Source: Arthrobacter sp. C9C5
GTDB taxonomy: Bacteria; Actinomycetota; Actinomycetes; Actinomycetales; Micrococcaceae
Reading direction: 5' to 3'
DNA length: 64,000 nt
Assembly (NCBI RefSeq): GCF_013359735.1
Contig: NZ_JABFMX010000016.1
Location: 33,259-97,258, forward strand
Below are positions 1-9,821 of the stretch, one piece after another. Every line of letters starts with the position of its first letter. Position 1 is the first letter of the stretch. A program made the translations under genes and the position numbers. Below the pieces are notes generated by a model. It did no database searches. It was not told the origin of the DNA and worked only from the letters and a program-made list of their open reading frames with translations.

Positions 1-2
1 AC

Positions 3-947
3 AAGGCCACGCTGCTCTCCACCGTCCGGGACAACGCCGAACACGCGCTCAAGCTGCACAAGTCCCGGCGTGCCGGCGACCTGACCATGCGTTCCCAGGC
101 GCTCCAGGAACTGCAGGAAGCCCTGGACCTTCCGGTCGCGCTGATGCGGATCGAATGCTTCGACATCTCGCACATCCAGGGCACCAACGTGGTCGGCTCC
201 ATGGTGGTGGTCGAGGACGGCCTGCCGAAGAAATCCGACTACCGGAAATTCTCGGTCACCGGCGCCGCGGCCAACGACGACACGGCCGCAATGCACGACG
301 TCCTGACGCGCCGCTTCCGGAACTACCTGCAGGAACAAGCCGACAAAACGGCCGACGGTTCCGGACCGCTGGCCGCCGCCCAGGCCGCCGCCGTGGCCGA
401 CACCCCGGTCGCGGACACGACGACGCCGGCGCCGCGGACGAAGTTTGCCTACCCGCCCAACCTCGTCGTCGTCGACGGCGGCAAGCCGCAGGTGAACGCG
501 GCAGCGAAGGCCCTGGAAGAACTCGGCATCGAGGATGTCTATGTGGTCGGGCTCGCCAAGCGGCTCGAGGAGGTCTGGCTGCCCGACAGCGACTTCCCCG
601 TCATCCTGCCCCGCGCCTCGGCCGGTCTCTACCTGTTGCAGCGGATCCGGGACGAGGCGCACCGCTTCGCCATCTCCTTCCACCGGCAAAAGCGCGGCAA
701 GGCGATGACAGTCTCCGCGCTCGACGGCGTGCCCGGCCTCGGCGACTCCAAACGCAAGGCCCTCCTGAACCAGTTCGGCTCGGTGAAAAGCATCAAGGCC
801 GCCACGGTCGAGGAGCTGACGGCCGCCAAAGGGGTCGGGCCGGCCCTCGCCGGCGCCATCGTGCGGCATTTCAACGCGGCGGAGGACGCGGAAGGGCCGG
901 CCGCCCCGGCCGTCAACATGACGACCGGCGAAATCCTCGAAACTTAG
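3..947 (+). CDS. uvrC: UvrABC system protein C, C-terminal part (5' end outside window)
   Basis: UvrC is the nuclease subunit of UvrABC nucleotide excision repair and cuts on both sides of a lesion. The frame is open from the window edge, so only about the last 314 residues are present. What is visible is the RNase H-like nuclease half (DISHIQG, then LVVVDGGKPQV and HRFAISFHRQKR) followed by the tandem helix-hairpin-helix end (LDGVPGLGDSKRKALL, then AAKGVGPALAGAI). An Ala/Thr/Pro-rich insertion of about 35 residues lies between the DIS and VVDGG motifs. It heads the conserved actinobacterial order uvrC-rapZ-yvcK-whiA. Family assignment is very secure; the N-terminal GIY-YIG domain cannot be seen. 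Confidence 0.96.
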   Translation, partial: KATLLSTVRDNAEHALKLHKSRRAGDLTMRSQALQELQEALDLPVALMRIECFDISHIQGTNVVGSMVVVEDGLPKKSDYRKFSVTGAAANDDTAAMHDVLTRRFRNYLQEQADKTADGSGPLAAAQAAAVADTPVADTTTPAPRTKFAYPPNLVVVDGGKPQVNAAAKALEELGIEDVYVVGLAKRLEEVWLPDSDFPVILPRASAGLYLLQRIRDEAHRFAISFHRQKRGKAMTVSALDGVPGLGDSKRKALLNQFGSVKSIKAATVEELTAAKGVGPALAGAIVRHFNAAEDAEGPAAPAVNMTTGEILET

Positions 948-1062
948 CTAGCGCCGGCAATCTTAGCTAGGGTAAGGAGCTGAGGCAGGCGCACGGCCGG
1001 CAGGCAACTGCCGCGTGCGCCGGCGTCACGGCAGAGCAGACAGCAGAGATGGGGCACGACTG

Positions 1063-1986
1063 ATGACAGAGTCAACGGCAGGATCCGGCATGGAGGCGGA
1101 CGGCTTGACCCCCGTCAAGCCGATCGAGGCGGAACTGCTCGTGGTGACCGGGATGTCAGGGGCCGGGCGGAGCACCGCCTCGGACGCCCTCGAGGACCAC
1201 GGCTGGTACGTGGTGGACAACCTGCCGCCCCAGATGCTCGGCACGCTCGCGGAGCTGGTCTCCCACGCGCCGGGCTCGATCTCCAAACTCGCCGTCGTCG
1301 TCGACGTCCGCAGCAAGGACCTCTTCGCGGACATCCGCGCCGCGCTGCGCAACCTCGAAGCCAGCGGCGTCACTTTCCGGGTGCTGTTCCTGGACGCCAG
1401 CGACGACGTCCTGGTCCGGCGCTTCGAACAGGGCCGGCGGCCGCACCCGCTGCAGGGCGGCGGCAGGATCCTCGACGGCATCGCCGCGGAACGCGAGCTG
1501 CTGCATGAGCTGCGCGAATCCTCCGACATCGTGCTGGACACCTCGACGCTCAACGTCCACGGCCTCGCGACCGCCATCACCGAACTGTTCAGCGAAACCG
1601 GCCCGGTGGCGCTGCGGCTGAACGTCATGAGCTTCGGCTTCAAGTACGGGCTGCCGGTGGACGCCAACTTCGTCGCCGACGCCCGCTTCATCCCCAACCC
1701 GCACTGGGTTCCGCAGCTGCGCCCGCACACCGGGCTGGACAAGGACGTCAGCGACTACGTGCTCGAGGCGGAGGGCGTCAACAACTTCGTGGAACGCTAC
1801 GTGCTGGCCCTGGAACCCGTCCTGGACGGCTACCGGCGCGAAAACAAGCACTACGCAACCATCGCCGTCGGCTGCACCGGCGGCAAGCACCGTTCCGTCG
1901 CCGTGGCGGTTGAACTGTCGCGGCGGCTGGCGCAGTACCCCCGTGTCACGGTCACCACGACGCACCGGGATCTGGGCCGCGAGTAA
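1063..1986 (+). CDS. rapZ: RapZ/YvcJ-type nucleotide-binding protein
   Basis: A 307-residue P-loop protein of the RapZ/YvcJ family. The N-terminal Walker A reads [13 protein letters not shown] and the C-terminal domain carries the family signature [10 protein letters not shown]. In E. coli RapZ delivers GlmZ sRNA to RNase E; that sRNA is not expected in actinobacteria, so the role here is unclear. ATG 1063 is chosen because GGGG at 1051-1054 is a usable ribosome site. An in-frame upstream start at 1015 lacks family similarity, and ATG 1090 is an alternative. The stop overlaps the start of yvcK by one base (TAATG), indicating translational coupling. Confidence 0.92.
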   Translation: MTESTAGSGMEADGLTPVKPIEAELLVVTGMSGAGRSTASDALEDHGWYVVDNLPPQMLGTLAELVSHAPGSISKLAVVVDVRSKDLFADIRAALRNLEASGVTFRVLFLDASDDVLVRRFEQGRRPHPLQGGGRILDGIAAERELLHELRESSDIVLDTSTLNVHGLATAITELFSETGPVALRLNVMSFGFKYGLPVDANFVADARFIPNPHWVPQLRPHTGLDKDVSDYVLEAEGVNNFVERYVLALEPVLDGYRRENKHYATIAVGCTGGKHRSVAVAVELSRRLAQYPRVTVTTTHRDLGRE

Positions 1987-3005
1987 TGGCGCTCCTGACC
2001 GGGCCGCTGCCCCTGGTGCCGGCCGCCAGTGCGGCCTCCGCCGGCCAGCAGGACAAAGGCCCCTCCGTGGTCGCCCTCGGCGGCGGCCACGGCCTCTCCG
2101 CCTCACTCTCGGCCCTGCGCCTGCTCACCTCGGAACTGACCGCCATCGTCACGGTCGCCGACGACGGCGGTTCCTCCGGCCGGCTGCGCGACGAGTACGG
2201 CGTCCTGCCGCCAGGGGATCTCCGGATGGCCCTGTCCGCACTGTGCGACGACACCGACTGGGGCCGGACCTGGCGCGATGTCATGCAGCACCGGTTCAAG
2301 CCCGGCAAGGGCCGCGGCGGTTCGCTCGACGAACACGCCATGGGCAACCTGCTGATCGTCACCCTCTGGGAGCTGCTCGGGGACGCCGTCGTCGGACTGC
2401 AATGGGCCGGAGCGCTGCTCGGCGCCCGGGGCCAGGTCCTGCCGATGTCCACCACCCCGCTCACCATCGAAGGCGAGGTGCGCGTCGGGATGCCCGACGG
2501 CACTTCGGAGCTGCAGACCGTCCGCGGACAGGCCAAGTGCGCCGTCGCGGGTTCGCTTGAAGCAGTCCGCCTGCTGCCCGAATCGGCCCCGGCCTGCGTC
2601 GAGGCGCTGACCGCGATCGAGCTCGCCGACTGGGTGGTCCTGGGCCCCGGCTCCTGGTACACCTCGGTGCTGCCGCACCTGCTGCTGCCGGAGATGCGCG
2701 ATGCGCTGTGCAAGACGGAGGCGCGGCGCTGTCTCACGATGAACCTCGCCACGGACACCAAGGAGACCCTCGGAATGTCCGCCGCGGACCACCTGCGCGT
2801 GCTGCGCGACTACGCGCCGGACTTCAGCGTCGACGTCGTCCTGGCCGACCCCGCCTCGGTGCCGGACCTCCCGGATTTCGAGCGCGCGGCCGGGATGCTG
2901 GGAGCAGAGGTGGTCTTGGGTAAAGTAGGGGCGTCGAGCCGCCGGCCGATCCACGACCCGCTGCGCCTGGCAACGGCGTACCACGACATTTTCGGGAACA
3001 GGTAG
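1986..3005 (+). CDS. yvcK: YvcK/CofD-like gluconeogenesis factor
   Basis: A 339-residue member of the YvcK (CofD-like) family, which in Bacillus and mycobacteria is needed for growth on gluconeogenic carbon and for cell-wall homeostasis and binds UDP-sugars. Diagnostic motifs are [10 protein letters not shown] near residue 23, [12 protein letters not shown] near residue 57 followed by PPGDLRMAL, and the [14 protein letters not shown] motif. The start codon overlaps the rapZ stop by one base. It is followed 10 bp later by whiA, so rapZ-yvcK-whiA is one transcription unit, as in most Gram-positive bacteria. Confidence 0.94.
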   Translation: MALLTGPLPLVPAASAASAGQQDKGPSVVALGGGHGLSASLSALRLLTSELTAIVTVADDGGSSGRLRDEYGVLPPGDLRMALSALCDDTDWGRTWRDVMQHRFKPGKGRGGSLDEHAMGNLLIVTLWELLGDAVVGLQWAGALLGARGQVLPMSTTPLTIEGEVRVGMPDGTSELQTVRGQAKCAVAGSLEAVRLLPESAPACVEALTAIELADWVVLGPGSWYTSVLPHLLLPEMRDALCKTEARRCLTMNLATDTKETLGMSAADHLRVLRDYAPDFSVDVVLADPASVPDLPDFERAAGMLGAEVVLGKVGASSRRPIHDPLRLATAYHDIFGNR

Positions 3006-3015
3006 GAAAGGTGCC

Positions 3016-3996
3016 ATGGCACTGACAGCATCAGTCAAGGAAGAACTTTCCCGGCTGGACATCAAGAAGTCCTCGGTCCGCAAGGCTGAAGTGTCCGCCA
3101 TGCTCCGCTTCGCGGGGGGACTGCACATCATTTCCGGCCGGATCGTGATCGAGGCCGAGGTGGACCTCGCCTCGACCGCCCGCCGGCTGCGTGCCGCGAT
3201 TGCCGAGGTGTACGGGCACCAGAGCGAAATCATCGTTGTCTCCGGCGGCGGGCTGCGCCGCGGCAGCCGCTACGTGGTGCGGGTGGTCCGCGACGGCGAG
3301 GCCCTTGCCCGCCAGACCGGCCTGCTGGATGCCCGCGGCCGGCCCGTCCGCGGGCTGCCCTCGGTGGTGGTGAACGGCTCCGCCGCCGACGCCGAGGCGG
3401 TCTGGCGCGGCGCGTTCCTGGCCCACGGCTCGCTCACCGAGCCCGGCCGCTCGTCCGCCATGGAGGTCACCTGCCCCGGGCCGGAATCCGCCCTCGCCCT
3501 CGTCGGCGCCGCCCGCCGCCTCGGCATCCAGGCCAAGGCACGCGAGGTCAGGGGAGTGGACCGCGTTGTGATCCGCGACGGCGACACCATCGCGGCGCTG
3601 CTGACCCGGATGGGCGCCCACGACGCGCTGATGGTCTGGGAAGAGCGGCGGATGCGCAAGGAAGTCCGCGCCACCGCGAACCGGCTGGCCAACTTCGACG
3701 ATGCCAACCTGCGCCGCTCGGCGCAAGCGGCCGTCGCCGCCGGCGCCCGCGTGGACCGGGCACTGGAGATCCTCGGCGACGACGTCCCGGACCACCTCAA
3801 ATACGCCGGCGAACTGCGTGTGGCCCACAAGCAGGCCAGCCTGGACGAGCTGGGCCGGCTCGCCGACCCGGTGATGACGAAGGACGCCATCGCCGGCCGG
3901 ATCCGCCGCCTCCTGGCGATGGCGGACAAGCGGGCGCAGGACCTGGGCATCCCCGGCACCGAGGCGAACGTGACGCCGGAAATGCTCGACGAGTAG
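3016..3996 (+). CDS. whiA: WhiA DNA-binding regulator
   Basis: WhiA is a conserved Gram-positive DNA-binding protein: a sporulation regulator in Streptomyces and a division-associated factor elsewhere. The 326-residue product has the LAGLIDADG-like N-terminal half ([29 protein letters not shown]) and the C-terminal helix-turn-helix ([29 protein letters not shown]). A ribosome site (GGAAAGG) precedes ATG 3016. It closes the rapZ-yvcK-whiA unit; a weak hairpin follows at 4092-4113. In a non-sporulating Micrococcaceae a role in division is more likely than in sporulation, which is inference. Confidence 0.95.
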   Translation: MALTASVKEELSRLDIKKSSVRKAEVSAMLRFAGGLHIISGRIVIEAEVDLASTARRLRAAIAEVYGHQSEIIVVSGGGLRRGSRYVVRVVRDGEALARQTGLLDARGRPVRGLPSVVVNGSAADAEAVWRGAFLAHGSLTEPGRSSAMEVTCPGPESALALVGAARRLGIQAKAREVRGVDRVVIRDGDTIAALLTRMGAHDALMVWEERRMRKEVRATANRLANFDDANLRRSAQAAVAAGARVDRALEILGDDVPDHLKYAGELRVAHKQASLDELGRLADPVMTKDAIAGRIRRLLAMADKRAQDLGIPGTEANVTPEMLDE

Positions 3997-4023
3997 CCAC
4001 TGCCGGGATTCAGGGACAGAATC

Positions 4024-4078
4024 GGATCCAGTGGCCGGGAATACCTCAGCAGGACCGGAGGCTATGCCCACTGGATCC
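4024..4078. repeat. 11-bp perfect inverted repeat upstream of sodA
   Basis: GGATCCAGTGG at 4024-4034 is the exact reverse complement of CCACTGGATCC at 4068-4078, separated by 33 bases. It lies between whiA and sodA and could fold in the RNA or act as a protein site. The right arm contains TATGCCCACTG, which resembles part of the repeat at 30938-30950. No T-run follows, so it is not an obvious terminator. Confidence 0.5.
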
Positions 4079-4091
4079 ACATCCATAGACT

Positions 4092-4113
4092 TCCGGGTGT
4101 CCAACCACCCGGA
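4092..4113 (+). terminator. Weak hairpin downstream of whiA
   Basis: An 8-bp stem (TCCGGGTG and CACCCGGA) with a 6-base loop. No T-run follows, so termination is only a possibility. Confidence 0.3.
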
Positions 4114-4171
4114 TGCACAATCCGAGAGTTAGCAAAACCGGACGAACACGTCCACGACATTGGAGGATTTT

Positions 4172-4795
4172 GTGACCGAGTACGTACTGCCCGAACTTGA
4201 CTACGATTACGCCGCGCTGGAGCCCCACATCTCCGCGAAGATCATGGAGCTGCACCACAGCAAGCACCACGCCACCTACGTTGCCGGCGCCAACAACGCG
4301 CTGGCCCAGCTGGCCGAGGCACGCGAGAAGGGCGACTTCGCCAACATTAACCGCCTCTCCAAGGACCTCGCGTTCCACACCGGCGGCCACATCAACCACT
4401 CCGTGTTCTGGAAGAACCTCTCCCCGGACGGCGGCGACAAGCCCGAGGGCGAGCTCGCGGCCGCGATCGATGACGCCTTCGGCTCCTTCGACGCCTTCCG
4501 CGCGCAGTTCAGCGCCGCGGCCCTGGGCCTGCAGGGCTCCGGCTGGGGCTTCCTCGCCTACGAGCCGATCGGCGGCAACCTTGTCATCGAGCAGCTCTAC
4601 GACCAGCAGGGCAACGTCGCACTGGGCACCACGCCGCTGCTGATGCTGGACATGTGGGAGCACGCCTTCTACCTGGACTACGTCAACGTCAAGGCCGACT
4701 ACGTCAAGGCCTTCTGGAACATCGTGAACTGGGCCGACGTCGCCAAGCGCTTCGACGCCGCCCGGAAGAACGCCACCGGCCTGATCACGCTCTAG
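4172..4795 (+). CDS. sodA: Superoxide dismutase, Fe/Mn type
   Basis: Cytoplasmic superoxide dismutase of the Fe/Mn family, 207 residues. Metal ligands are visible in [25 protein letters not shown] and, near the C-terminus, [13 protein letters not shown] (Asp and His). GTG 4172 is chosen because GGAGG at 4162-4166 is placed 5 bases upstream; an upstream TTG in frame would overlap that ribosome site. It is a single-gene unit with its own strong terminator at 4882-4909. Mn versus Fe preference cannot be settled from the motif alone, although [10 protein letters not shown] is common in Mn enzymes. Confidence 0.95.
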   Translation: MTEYVLPELDYDYAALEPHISAKIMELHHSKHHATYVAGANNALAQLAEAREKGDFANINRLSKDLAFHTGGHINHSVFWKNLSPDGGDKPEGELAAAIDDAFGSFDAFRAQFSAAALGLQGSGWGFLAYEPIGGNLVIEQLYDQQGNVALGTTPLLMLDMWEHAFYLDYVNVKADYVKAFWNIVNWADVAKRFDAARKNATGLITL

Positions 4796-4881
4796 GGACT
4801 ACCGCGGCCGAACCGGCGCTGAGCCGAAACCAGGCTGTAACAAAGGTCACATTTCGAGCCGTTCGGCCCGAAACGTGGACT

Positions 4882-4909
4882 GCCCGCCCCCGCAGTTGCG
4901 GGGGCGGGC
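4882..4909 (+). terminator. Terminator after sodA
   Basis: A very GC-rich 13-bp stem (GCCCGCCCCCGCA paired with TGCGGGGGCGGGC) lies 87 bases after the sodA stop. It is followed by CCACTTAA rather than a proper T-run, so it is probably a factor-assisted or intrinsic terminator of the actinobacterial type. Confidence 0.6.
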
Positions 4910-6088
<1,179 letters not shown>

Positions 6089-6098
6089 GGTAAGACCC

Positions 6099-7325
6099 AT
6101 GACATTCCACACCCTCGACGAACTGATCGCTGATGGTGTCCGCGGGCGGTACGTTCTGGTCAGAAGTGACCTGAACGTGCCGCTCGACGGCTCTGCAGTC
6201 ACTGACGACGGCCGGATCAAGGCCTCCCTGCCAGTGCTGTCGAAGCTCACGGACGCCGGTGCCCGCGTGCTGGTCACGGCACACCTCGGCCGCCCCAAGG
6301 GCGCCCCGGAGGAGAAGTACTCGCTCAAGCCCGCCGTGGCACGCCTGGCCGAGCTCGCGTCCTTCAAGGTCTCGCTCGCCGACGACACGGTCGGTGGTTC
6401 CGCCAAGGCGGCCGCCGCCGCGTTGCAGGACGGCGAAGCCCTCGTCCTCGAAAACGTGCGCTTCGACGCCCGCGAGACGTCCAAGGACGATGCCGAACGC
6501 GGCGCCTTCGCGGACGAGCTGGTCGCCCTCACCGGTGACAACGGCGCCTTCGTTGACGATGCTTTCGGTGCCGTGCACCGCAAGCACGCCAGCGTGTACG
6601 ACGTCGCCACCCGGCTGCCGTCCTACCAGGGCGACCTGGTCCGCACCGAGGTGGAGGTGCTGCGCAAGCTGACCACCGACACCCAGCGGCCCTACGTCGT
6701 CGTGCTCGGCGGCTCCAAGGTCTCGGACAAGCTCGCCGTGATTGCCAACCTGATCGGCAAGGCGGACACCATCCTGGTGGGCGGCGGCATGCTGTTCACC
6801 TTCCTTGCCGCGGCCGGCCACAAGGTCGCCGGCAGCCTGCTCGAAGAGGACCAGATCCCGGTCGTCCAGGATTACCTCAAGCGCGCCGCCGACGCCGGCA
6901 CCGAGTTCGTTGTCCCCACCGATGTCGTGGTGGCCAGCAAGTTCGCCGCCGACGCTGACCACGAAACGGTGTCAGCCGACGCCATCGAGTCCAGCAGCTT
7001 TGGCACCTCCGGCATCGGCCTGGACATCGGCCCGGATTCGGCAGCCGCCTTCGCGGAGCGGATCAAGGGCGCCAAGACGGTGTTCTGGAACGGGCCCATG
7101 GGCGTCTTCGAGTTCCCCGCCTTCGCCGGCGGCACCCGGGCCGTTGCCCAGGCGCTCACGGAAACCGCGGCGTTCACGGTCGTGGGCGGTGGCGACTCCG
7201 CCGCCGCGGTGCGGACCCTCGGCTTCGCCGATGACCAGTTCGGGCACATCTCGACCGGCGGCGGCGCGAGCCTGGAATACCTTGAAGGCAAGGAACTTCC
7301 CGGCCTGAGCGTGCTGGACCGCTAG
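6099..7325 (+). CDS. pgk: Phosphoglycerate kinase
   Basis: ATP-generating glycolytic kinase, 408 residues. Recognisable segments are [13 protein letters not shown] near the N-terminus, [42 protein letters not shown] and the nucleotide-site end [10 protein letters not shown], then [19 protein letters not shown] 6099 is chosen over an in-frame upstream start inside gap because the family begins near [10 protein letters not shown] 17-bp hairpin directly after the gene separates it from tpiA. Confidence 0.97.
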   Translation: MTFHTLDELIADGVRGRYVLVRSDLNVPLDGSAVTDDGRIKASLPVLSKLTDAGARVLVTAHLGRPKGAPEEKYSLKPAVARLAELASFKVSLADDTVGGSAKAAAAALQDGEALVLENVRFDARETSKDDAERGAFADELVALTGDNGAFVDDAFGAVHRKHASVYDVATRLPSYQGDLVRTEVEVLRKLTTDTQRPYVVVLGGSKVSDKLAVIANLIGKADTILVGGGMLFTFLAAAGHKVAGSLLEEDQIPVVQDYLKRAADAGTEFVVPTDVVVASKFAADADHETVSADAIESSSFGTSGIGLDIGPDSAAAFAERIKGAKTVFWNGPMGVFEFPAFAGGTRAVAQALTETAAFTVVGGGDSAAAVRTLGFADDQFGHISTGGGASLEYLEGKELPGLSVLDR

Positions 7326-7332
7326 AACCTCC

Positions 7333-7376
7333 AGCCGGCAGGGTGCCCGGCCCGCAAGGCGGGCACCCTGCCGGCT
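7333..7376 (+). terminator. Intra-operon hairpin between pgk and tpiA
   Basis: AGCCGGCAGGGTGCCCG is perfectly paired with the arm at 7360-7376 (17 bp) around a 10-base loop and is followed by CTTT. It lies only 7 bases after the pgk stop and 31 before the tpiA start. It could be a terminator, an attenuator that lowers tpiA-secG, or an mRNA-stabilising end. Confidence 0.7.
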
Positions 7377-7407
7377 CTTTCACTGCTACGAATCTTTTGG
7401 AGATCAC

Positions 7408-8223
7408 GTGACAACGTCAACCCACGGCAAGTTCGACCGCAAGCCCTTCATCGCGGGCAACTGGAAGATGAACATGGACCACGTCCAGGGCATCACCCTC
7501 CTGCAGAAGTTGGCCTGGACCCTGTCCGACGCCAAGCACGACTACAGCCGGGTGGAGGTCGCCGTGTTCCCGCCGTTCACCGATCTCCGCGGCGTGCAGA
7601 CCCTCGTCCAGGGCGATGAGCTGGACGTCGCCTACGGCGGCCAGGACCTGTCCCAGTTCGACTCCGGCGCCTACACCGGGGACATCTCCGGACAGTTCCT
7701 CGCCAAGCTCGGCTGCCGCTACGTCCTGGTGGGCCACAGCGAACGCCGCACCATCCACAACGAGTCCGACGAGGTCCTCAACGCCAAGACCAAGGCGGCC
7801 TTCCGCCACGGCATCACCCCCGTGCTGTGCGTCGGCGAGGGGCTCGAAGTCCGCCAGGCCGGCACGCACGTGGACCACACGCTGGCCCAGCTGCGCGCCG
7901 GCGTCGAGGGCCTCACCGCGGAGCAGGCGGCCGACCTGGTGGTCGCGTACGAACCCGTCTGGGCCATCGGCACCGGCGAAGTCGCCGGGCCGGAGGATGC
8001 CCAGGAGATGTGCGCCGCGATCCGCGCCGAGCTGGCCACCCTCTTTGACGCCTCGGTCGCCGCCAAGACGCGCCTGCTTTACGGCGGCTCGGTGAAGGCG
8101 AACAACGCCGCCTCGATCCTCAAGGAACGCGACGTGGACGGATTGCTGGTCGGCGGTGCCAGCCTGGACGCCGCCGAGTTTGCTAATATTGTCAGGTTCG
8201 AGAGTCACCTGCTGACGGATTAG
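7408..8223 (+). CDS. tpiA: Triosephosphate isomerase
   Basis: Glycolytic TIM-barrel isomerase, 271 residues. Substrate and catalytic motifs: FIAGNWKMN (Lys), VLVGHSERR (His) and [13 protein letters not shown] (catalytic Glu), then [12 protein letters not shown] and [10 protein letters not shown] for phosphate binding. GTG 7408 follows TTTTGGAGATCAC, whose GGAG is the ribosome site. It has the same orientation as gap and pgk but is separated from pgk by a strong hairpin, so it may be expressed at a different level. Confidence 0.97.
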   Translation: MTTSTHGKFDRKPFIAGNWKMNMDHVQGITLLQKLAWTLSDAKHDYSRVEVAVFPPFTDLRGVQTLVQGDELDVAYGGQDLSQFDSGAYTGDISGQFLAKLGCRYVLVGHSERRTIHNESDEVLNAKTKAAFRHGITPVLCVGEGLEVRQAGTHVDHTLAQLRAGVEGLTAEQAADLVVAYEPVWAIGTGEVAGPEDAQEMCAAIRAELATLFDASVAAKTRLLYGGSVKANNAASILKERDVDGLLVGGASLDAAEFANIVRFESHLLTD

Positions 8224-8272
8224 TCCGGACACAGCTTTGGCCCCCGCAATCCCCATCTTCTGAAAGGCCGTC

Positions 8273-8530
8273 GTGGACGTTCTTCATGTCATTCTCCAGG
8301 TGCTGCTGGGCATCACCAGCCTCCTGCTGACCTTGCTCATCCTGCTGCACAAGGGGCGTGGCGGCGGTCTGTCCGACATGTTCGGCGGCGGCATGAGCTC
8401 CGGGCTCAGCTCCTCGGGCGTGGCCGAGCGGAACCTCAACCGTTTCACGGTCATCCTCGGAGTCACCTGGGGTGTGGTCATCATCGCCCTCGGCCTGCTG
8501 ATGCGTTTCAGCACGGGCGCCGACTCCTAG
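8273..8530 (+). CDS. secG: Preprotein translocase subunit SecG
   Basis: Small membrane subunit of the SecYEG channel, 85 residues. Two hydrophobic helices (about residues 3-22 and 53-75) flank the conserved cytoplasmic loop LLHKGRGGGLSDMFGGG. GTG 8273 follows TGAAAGG. The tpiA-secG linkage is common in actinobacteria. The only sequence between this gene and rbpA is a 115-bp region with unusual inverted repeats. Confidence 0.93.
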   Translation: MDVLHVILQVLLGITSLLLTLLILLHKGRGGGLSDMFGGGMSSGLSSSGVAERNLNRFTVILGVTWGVVIIALGLLMRFSTGADS

Positions 8531-8556
8531 TACCCTCGTTTTCTAAAACTTCATAT

Positions 8557-8570
8557 GGGCCTTGCGGCCC
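8557..8570. promoter_or_regulatory. GGGCC-N4-GGCCC palindrome upstream of rbpA
   Basis: GGGCC TTGC GGCCC. It matches the same 5-4-5 pattern found near the stress cluster at 53-57 kb. It may equally be the stem of a small secG terminator. One or so such match per window is expected by chance at this GC content, so regulatory meaning is uncertain. Confidence 0.25.
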
Positions 8571-8576
8571 TCCCCC

Positions 8577-8649
8577 GCATCGGGAACTCCGAACTACACT
8601 GTCGCTGGCAAGCCAATCCACCAGCCGAGTAGCCAGGAGTTCCCGATGC
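8577..8649 (+). promoter_or_regulatory. 14-bp inverted repeat covering the rbpA ribosome site and start codon
   Basis: GCATCGGGAACTCC at 8577-8590 is the exact reverse complement of GGAGTTCCCGATGC at 8636-8649, with a 45-base loop. The right arm contains most of the Shine-Dalgarno sequence (AGGAG, 8635-8639) and the whole ATG (8646-8648). If transcription begins upstream of 8577 the stem would block ribosome access. A possible -10 (TACACT, 8595-8600) inside the loop would remove the left arm from the transcript. In that case a DNA-level operator is the alternative. Confidence 0.55.
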
Positions 8650-9038
8650 TGCATTCTGCTTCCGGATTCAGGGGCATCCGCGTCGGTGCCGTCGCCGGAG
8701 CCCCGGCCCGCCATGAGCCCCTTGACGGCGGCGCGGCGCAACCCCGGATCTGCGTCACCTACCGGTGCGCGAAAGGCCACGAGACAGCCCTCGTGTTCGC
8801 ACAGCTCCCGGAGGAACAGATCCCCGGGGTGTGGGACTGCCGCCGCTGCGGCGGAGCCGCCACCAGGGACGAGTCCCGGTTCGCGCTGGAGGACGAGCCG
8901 GCCGAGGGCTTCAAGAGCCACCTCGAATACGTTAAAGAAAGGCGCTCCAGCCAGGACGCCGAAGACGTGCTGGCTGGAGCGCTTGAACGGCTACGCGCCC
9001 GAGGCGCCCTTCCGGACGAGCTGCTCGGGGACGCGTGA
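8646..9038 (+). CDS. rbpA: RNA polymerase-binding protein RbpA
   Basis: RbpA binds RNA polymerase and group I/II sigma factors in actinobacteria and stabilises open complexes. The 130-residue product has the basic N-terminal segment (SASGFRGIRVGA) and a core with four cysteines (CVTYRC and WDCRRCGG), as in zinc-containing Streptomyces RbpA. It ends in the sigma-interaction helix (HLEYVKERRSSQDAEDVL). ATG 8646 follows AGGAG and matches the family start. Its last 15 codons overlap the end of the opposing pgl gene (48 bp, tail to tail). Translation may be controlled by the inverted repeat over its start. Confidence 0.93.
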   Translation: MLHSASGFRGIRVGAVAGAPARHEPLDGGAAQPRICVTYRCAKGHETALVFAQLPEEQIPGVWDCRRCGGAATRDESRFALEDEPAEGFKSHLEYVKERRSSQDAEDVLAGALERLRARGALPDELLGDA

Positions 9039-9821
9039 GGCTGCGTCCTCATCGATCAGCCACAGCGTCTGGAACCGGCCGCGGGGCCCTGCCGCCGGCA
9101 CCTGCACCGGGTTAGCTCCCGCCAGGGCCAGGCCCACGGCGCCGGCCTTGTCATCGCCTGCCACCACCATCCACACCTCGTTCGCGGTGTTGATCGTCGG
9201 CAGCGTGAGGGAGAGCCGGGCCGGCGGCGGCTTGGGGGAGTTGCGGACACCGACGACGGTAAGCTCCTTCTCCCGGATGCCGGCCTGCTCCGGGAACAGC
9301 GAGGCCACGTGCGCGTCCGGGCCGACGCCCAGCAGCACAATGTCCAGCCGCGGCAGGGCGCCGGGCTCCTCCGGGCGGTCATCGGACATGTCGGCGGCGT
9401 GTTCGGCCGCGGCAGCCTCGGCGAGCCGCCGGGCGTAGTCGGCCGCGGCCTCCTCGGGGGTGGAGAAGTCGTCCGCCGAGCCCGGGACGTGGACGCGCGA
9501 GGGATCCACGTTGATGTGCGAGAGCAGTGCCTCGTGCGCCTGGCGGGCGTTGCGGTCGGCGTCGTCCGTGCCGACGAAGCGTTCGTCGCCCCACCAGAAG
9601 TTCACCTTGGACCAGTCCACCGCCGGGGCGGCCGGCGACTCGGCAACCGCCTTGAGCGAACCGATCCCCATCGTGCCGCCGGTAAGCACCACCGTTGCCT
9701 CGCCGTGTTTGTCCTGGATGTCCACGAGCTTGGTGATCAGGCGTGCCGCGATCGCCGCCATCAGGACGGTCGAGTCAGGATGGATGCTTACTCTGGGGTC
9801 AGCGCTCACTGGGACGGACAC
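8991..9821 (-). CDS. pgl: 6-phosphogluconolactonase
   Basis: Hydrolyses 6-phosphogluconolactone in the oxidative pentose-phosphate pathway; 276 residues, DevB/SOL family. Motifs: VVLTGGTMGIGSLK, VNFWWGDERFVGTDDADRNAR and LDIVLLGVGPDAHVASLFP. It is the last gene of the tkt-tal-pgi-zwf-opcA-pgl run and starts inside the end of opcA (23-bp overlap), so it is translationally coupled. Its 3' end overlaps rbpA antisense by 48 bp. Confidence 0.93.
   Translation of the reverse strand: MSVPVSADPRVSIHPDSTVLMAAIAARLITKLVDIQDKHGEATVVLTGGTMGIGSLKAVAESPAAPAVDWSKVNFWWGDERFVGTDDADRNARQAHEALLSHINVDPSRVHVPGSADDFSTPEEAAADYARRLAEAAAAEHAADMSDDRPEEPGALPRLDIVLLGVGPDAHVASLFPEQAGIREKELTVVGVRNSPKPPPARLSLTLPTINTANEVWMVVAGDDKAGAVGLALAGANPVQVPAAGPRGRFQTLWLIDEDAASRVPEQLVRKGASGA

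Noticed and set aside
8557..8570. GGGCC-N4-GGCCC upstream of rbpA as a member of the DosR-like regulon
   Set aside because: No promoter with the right spacing follows, it can be a secG terminator stem, and about one chance match per window is expected.
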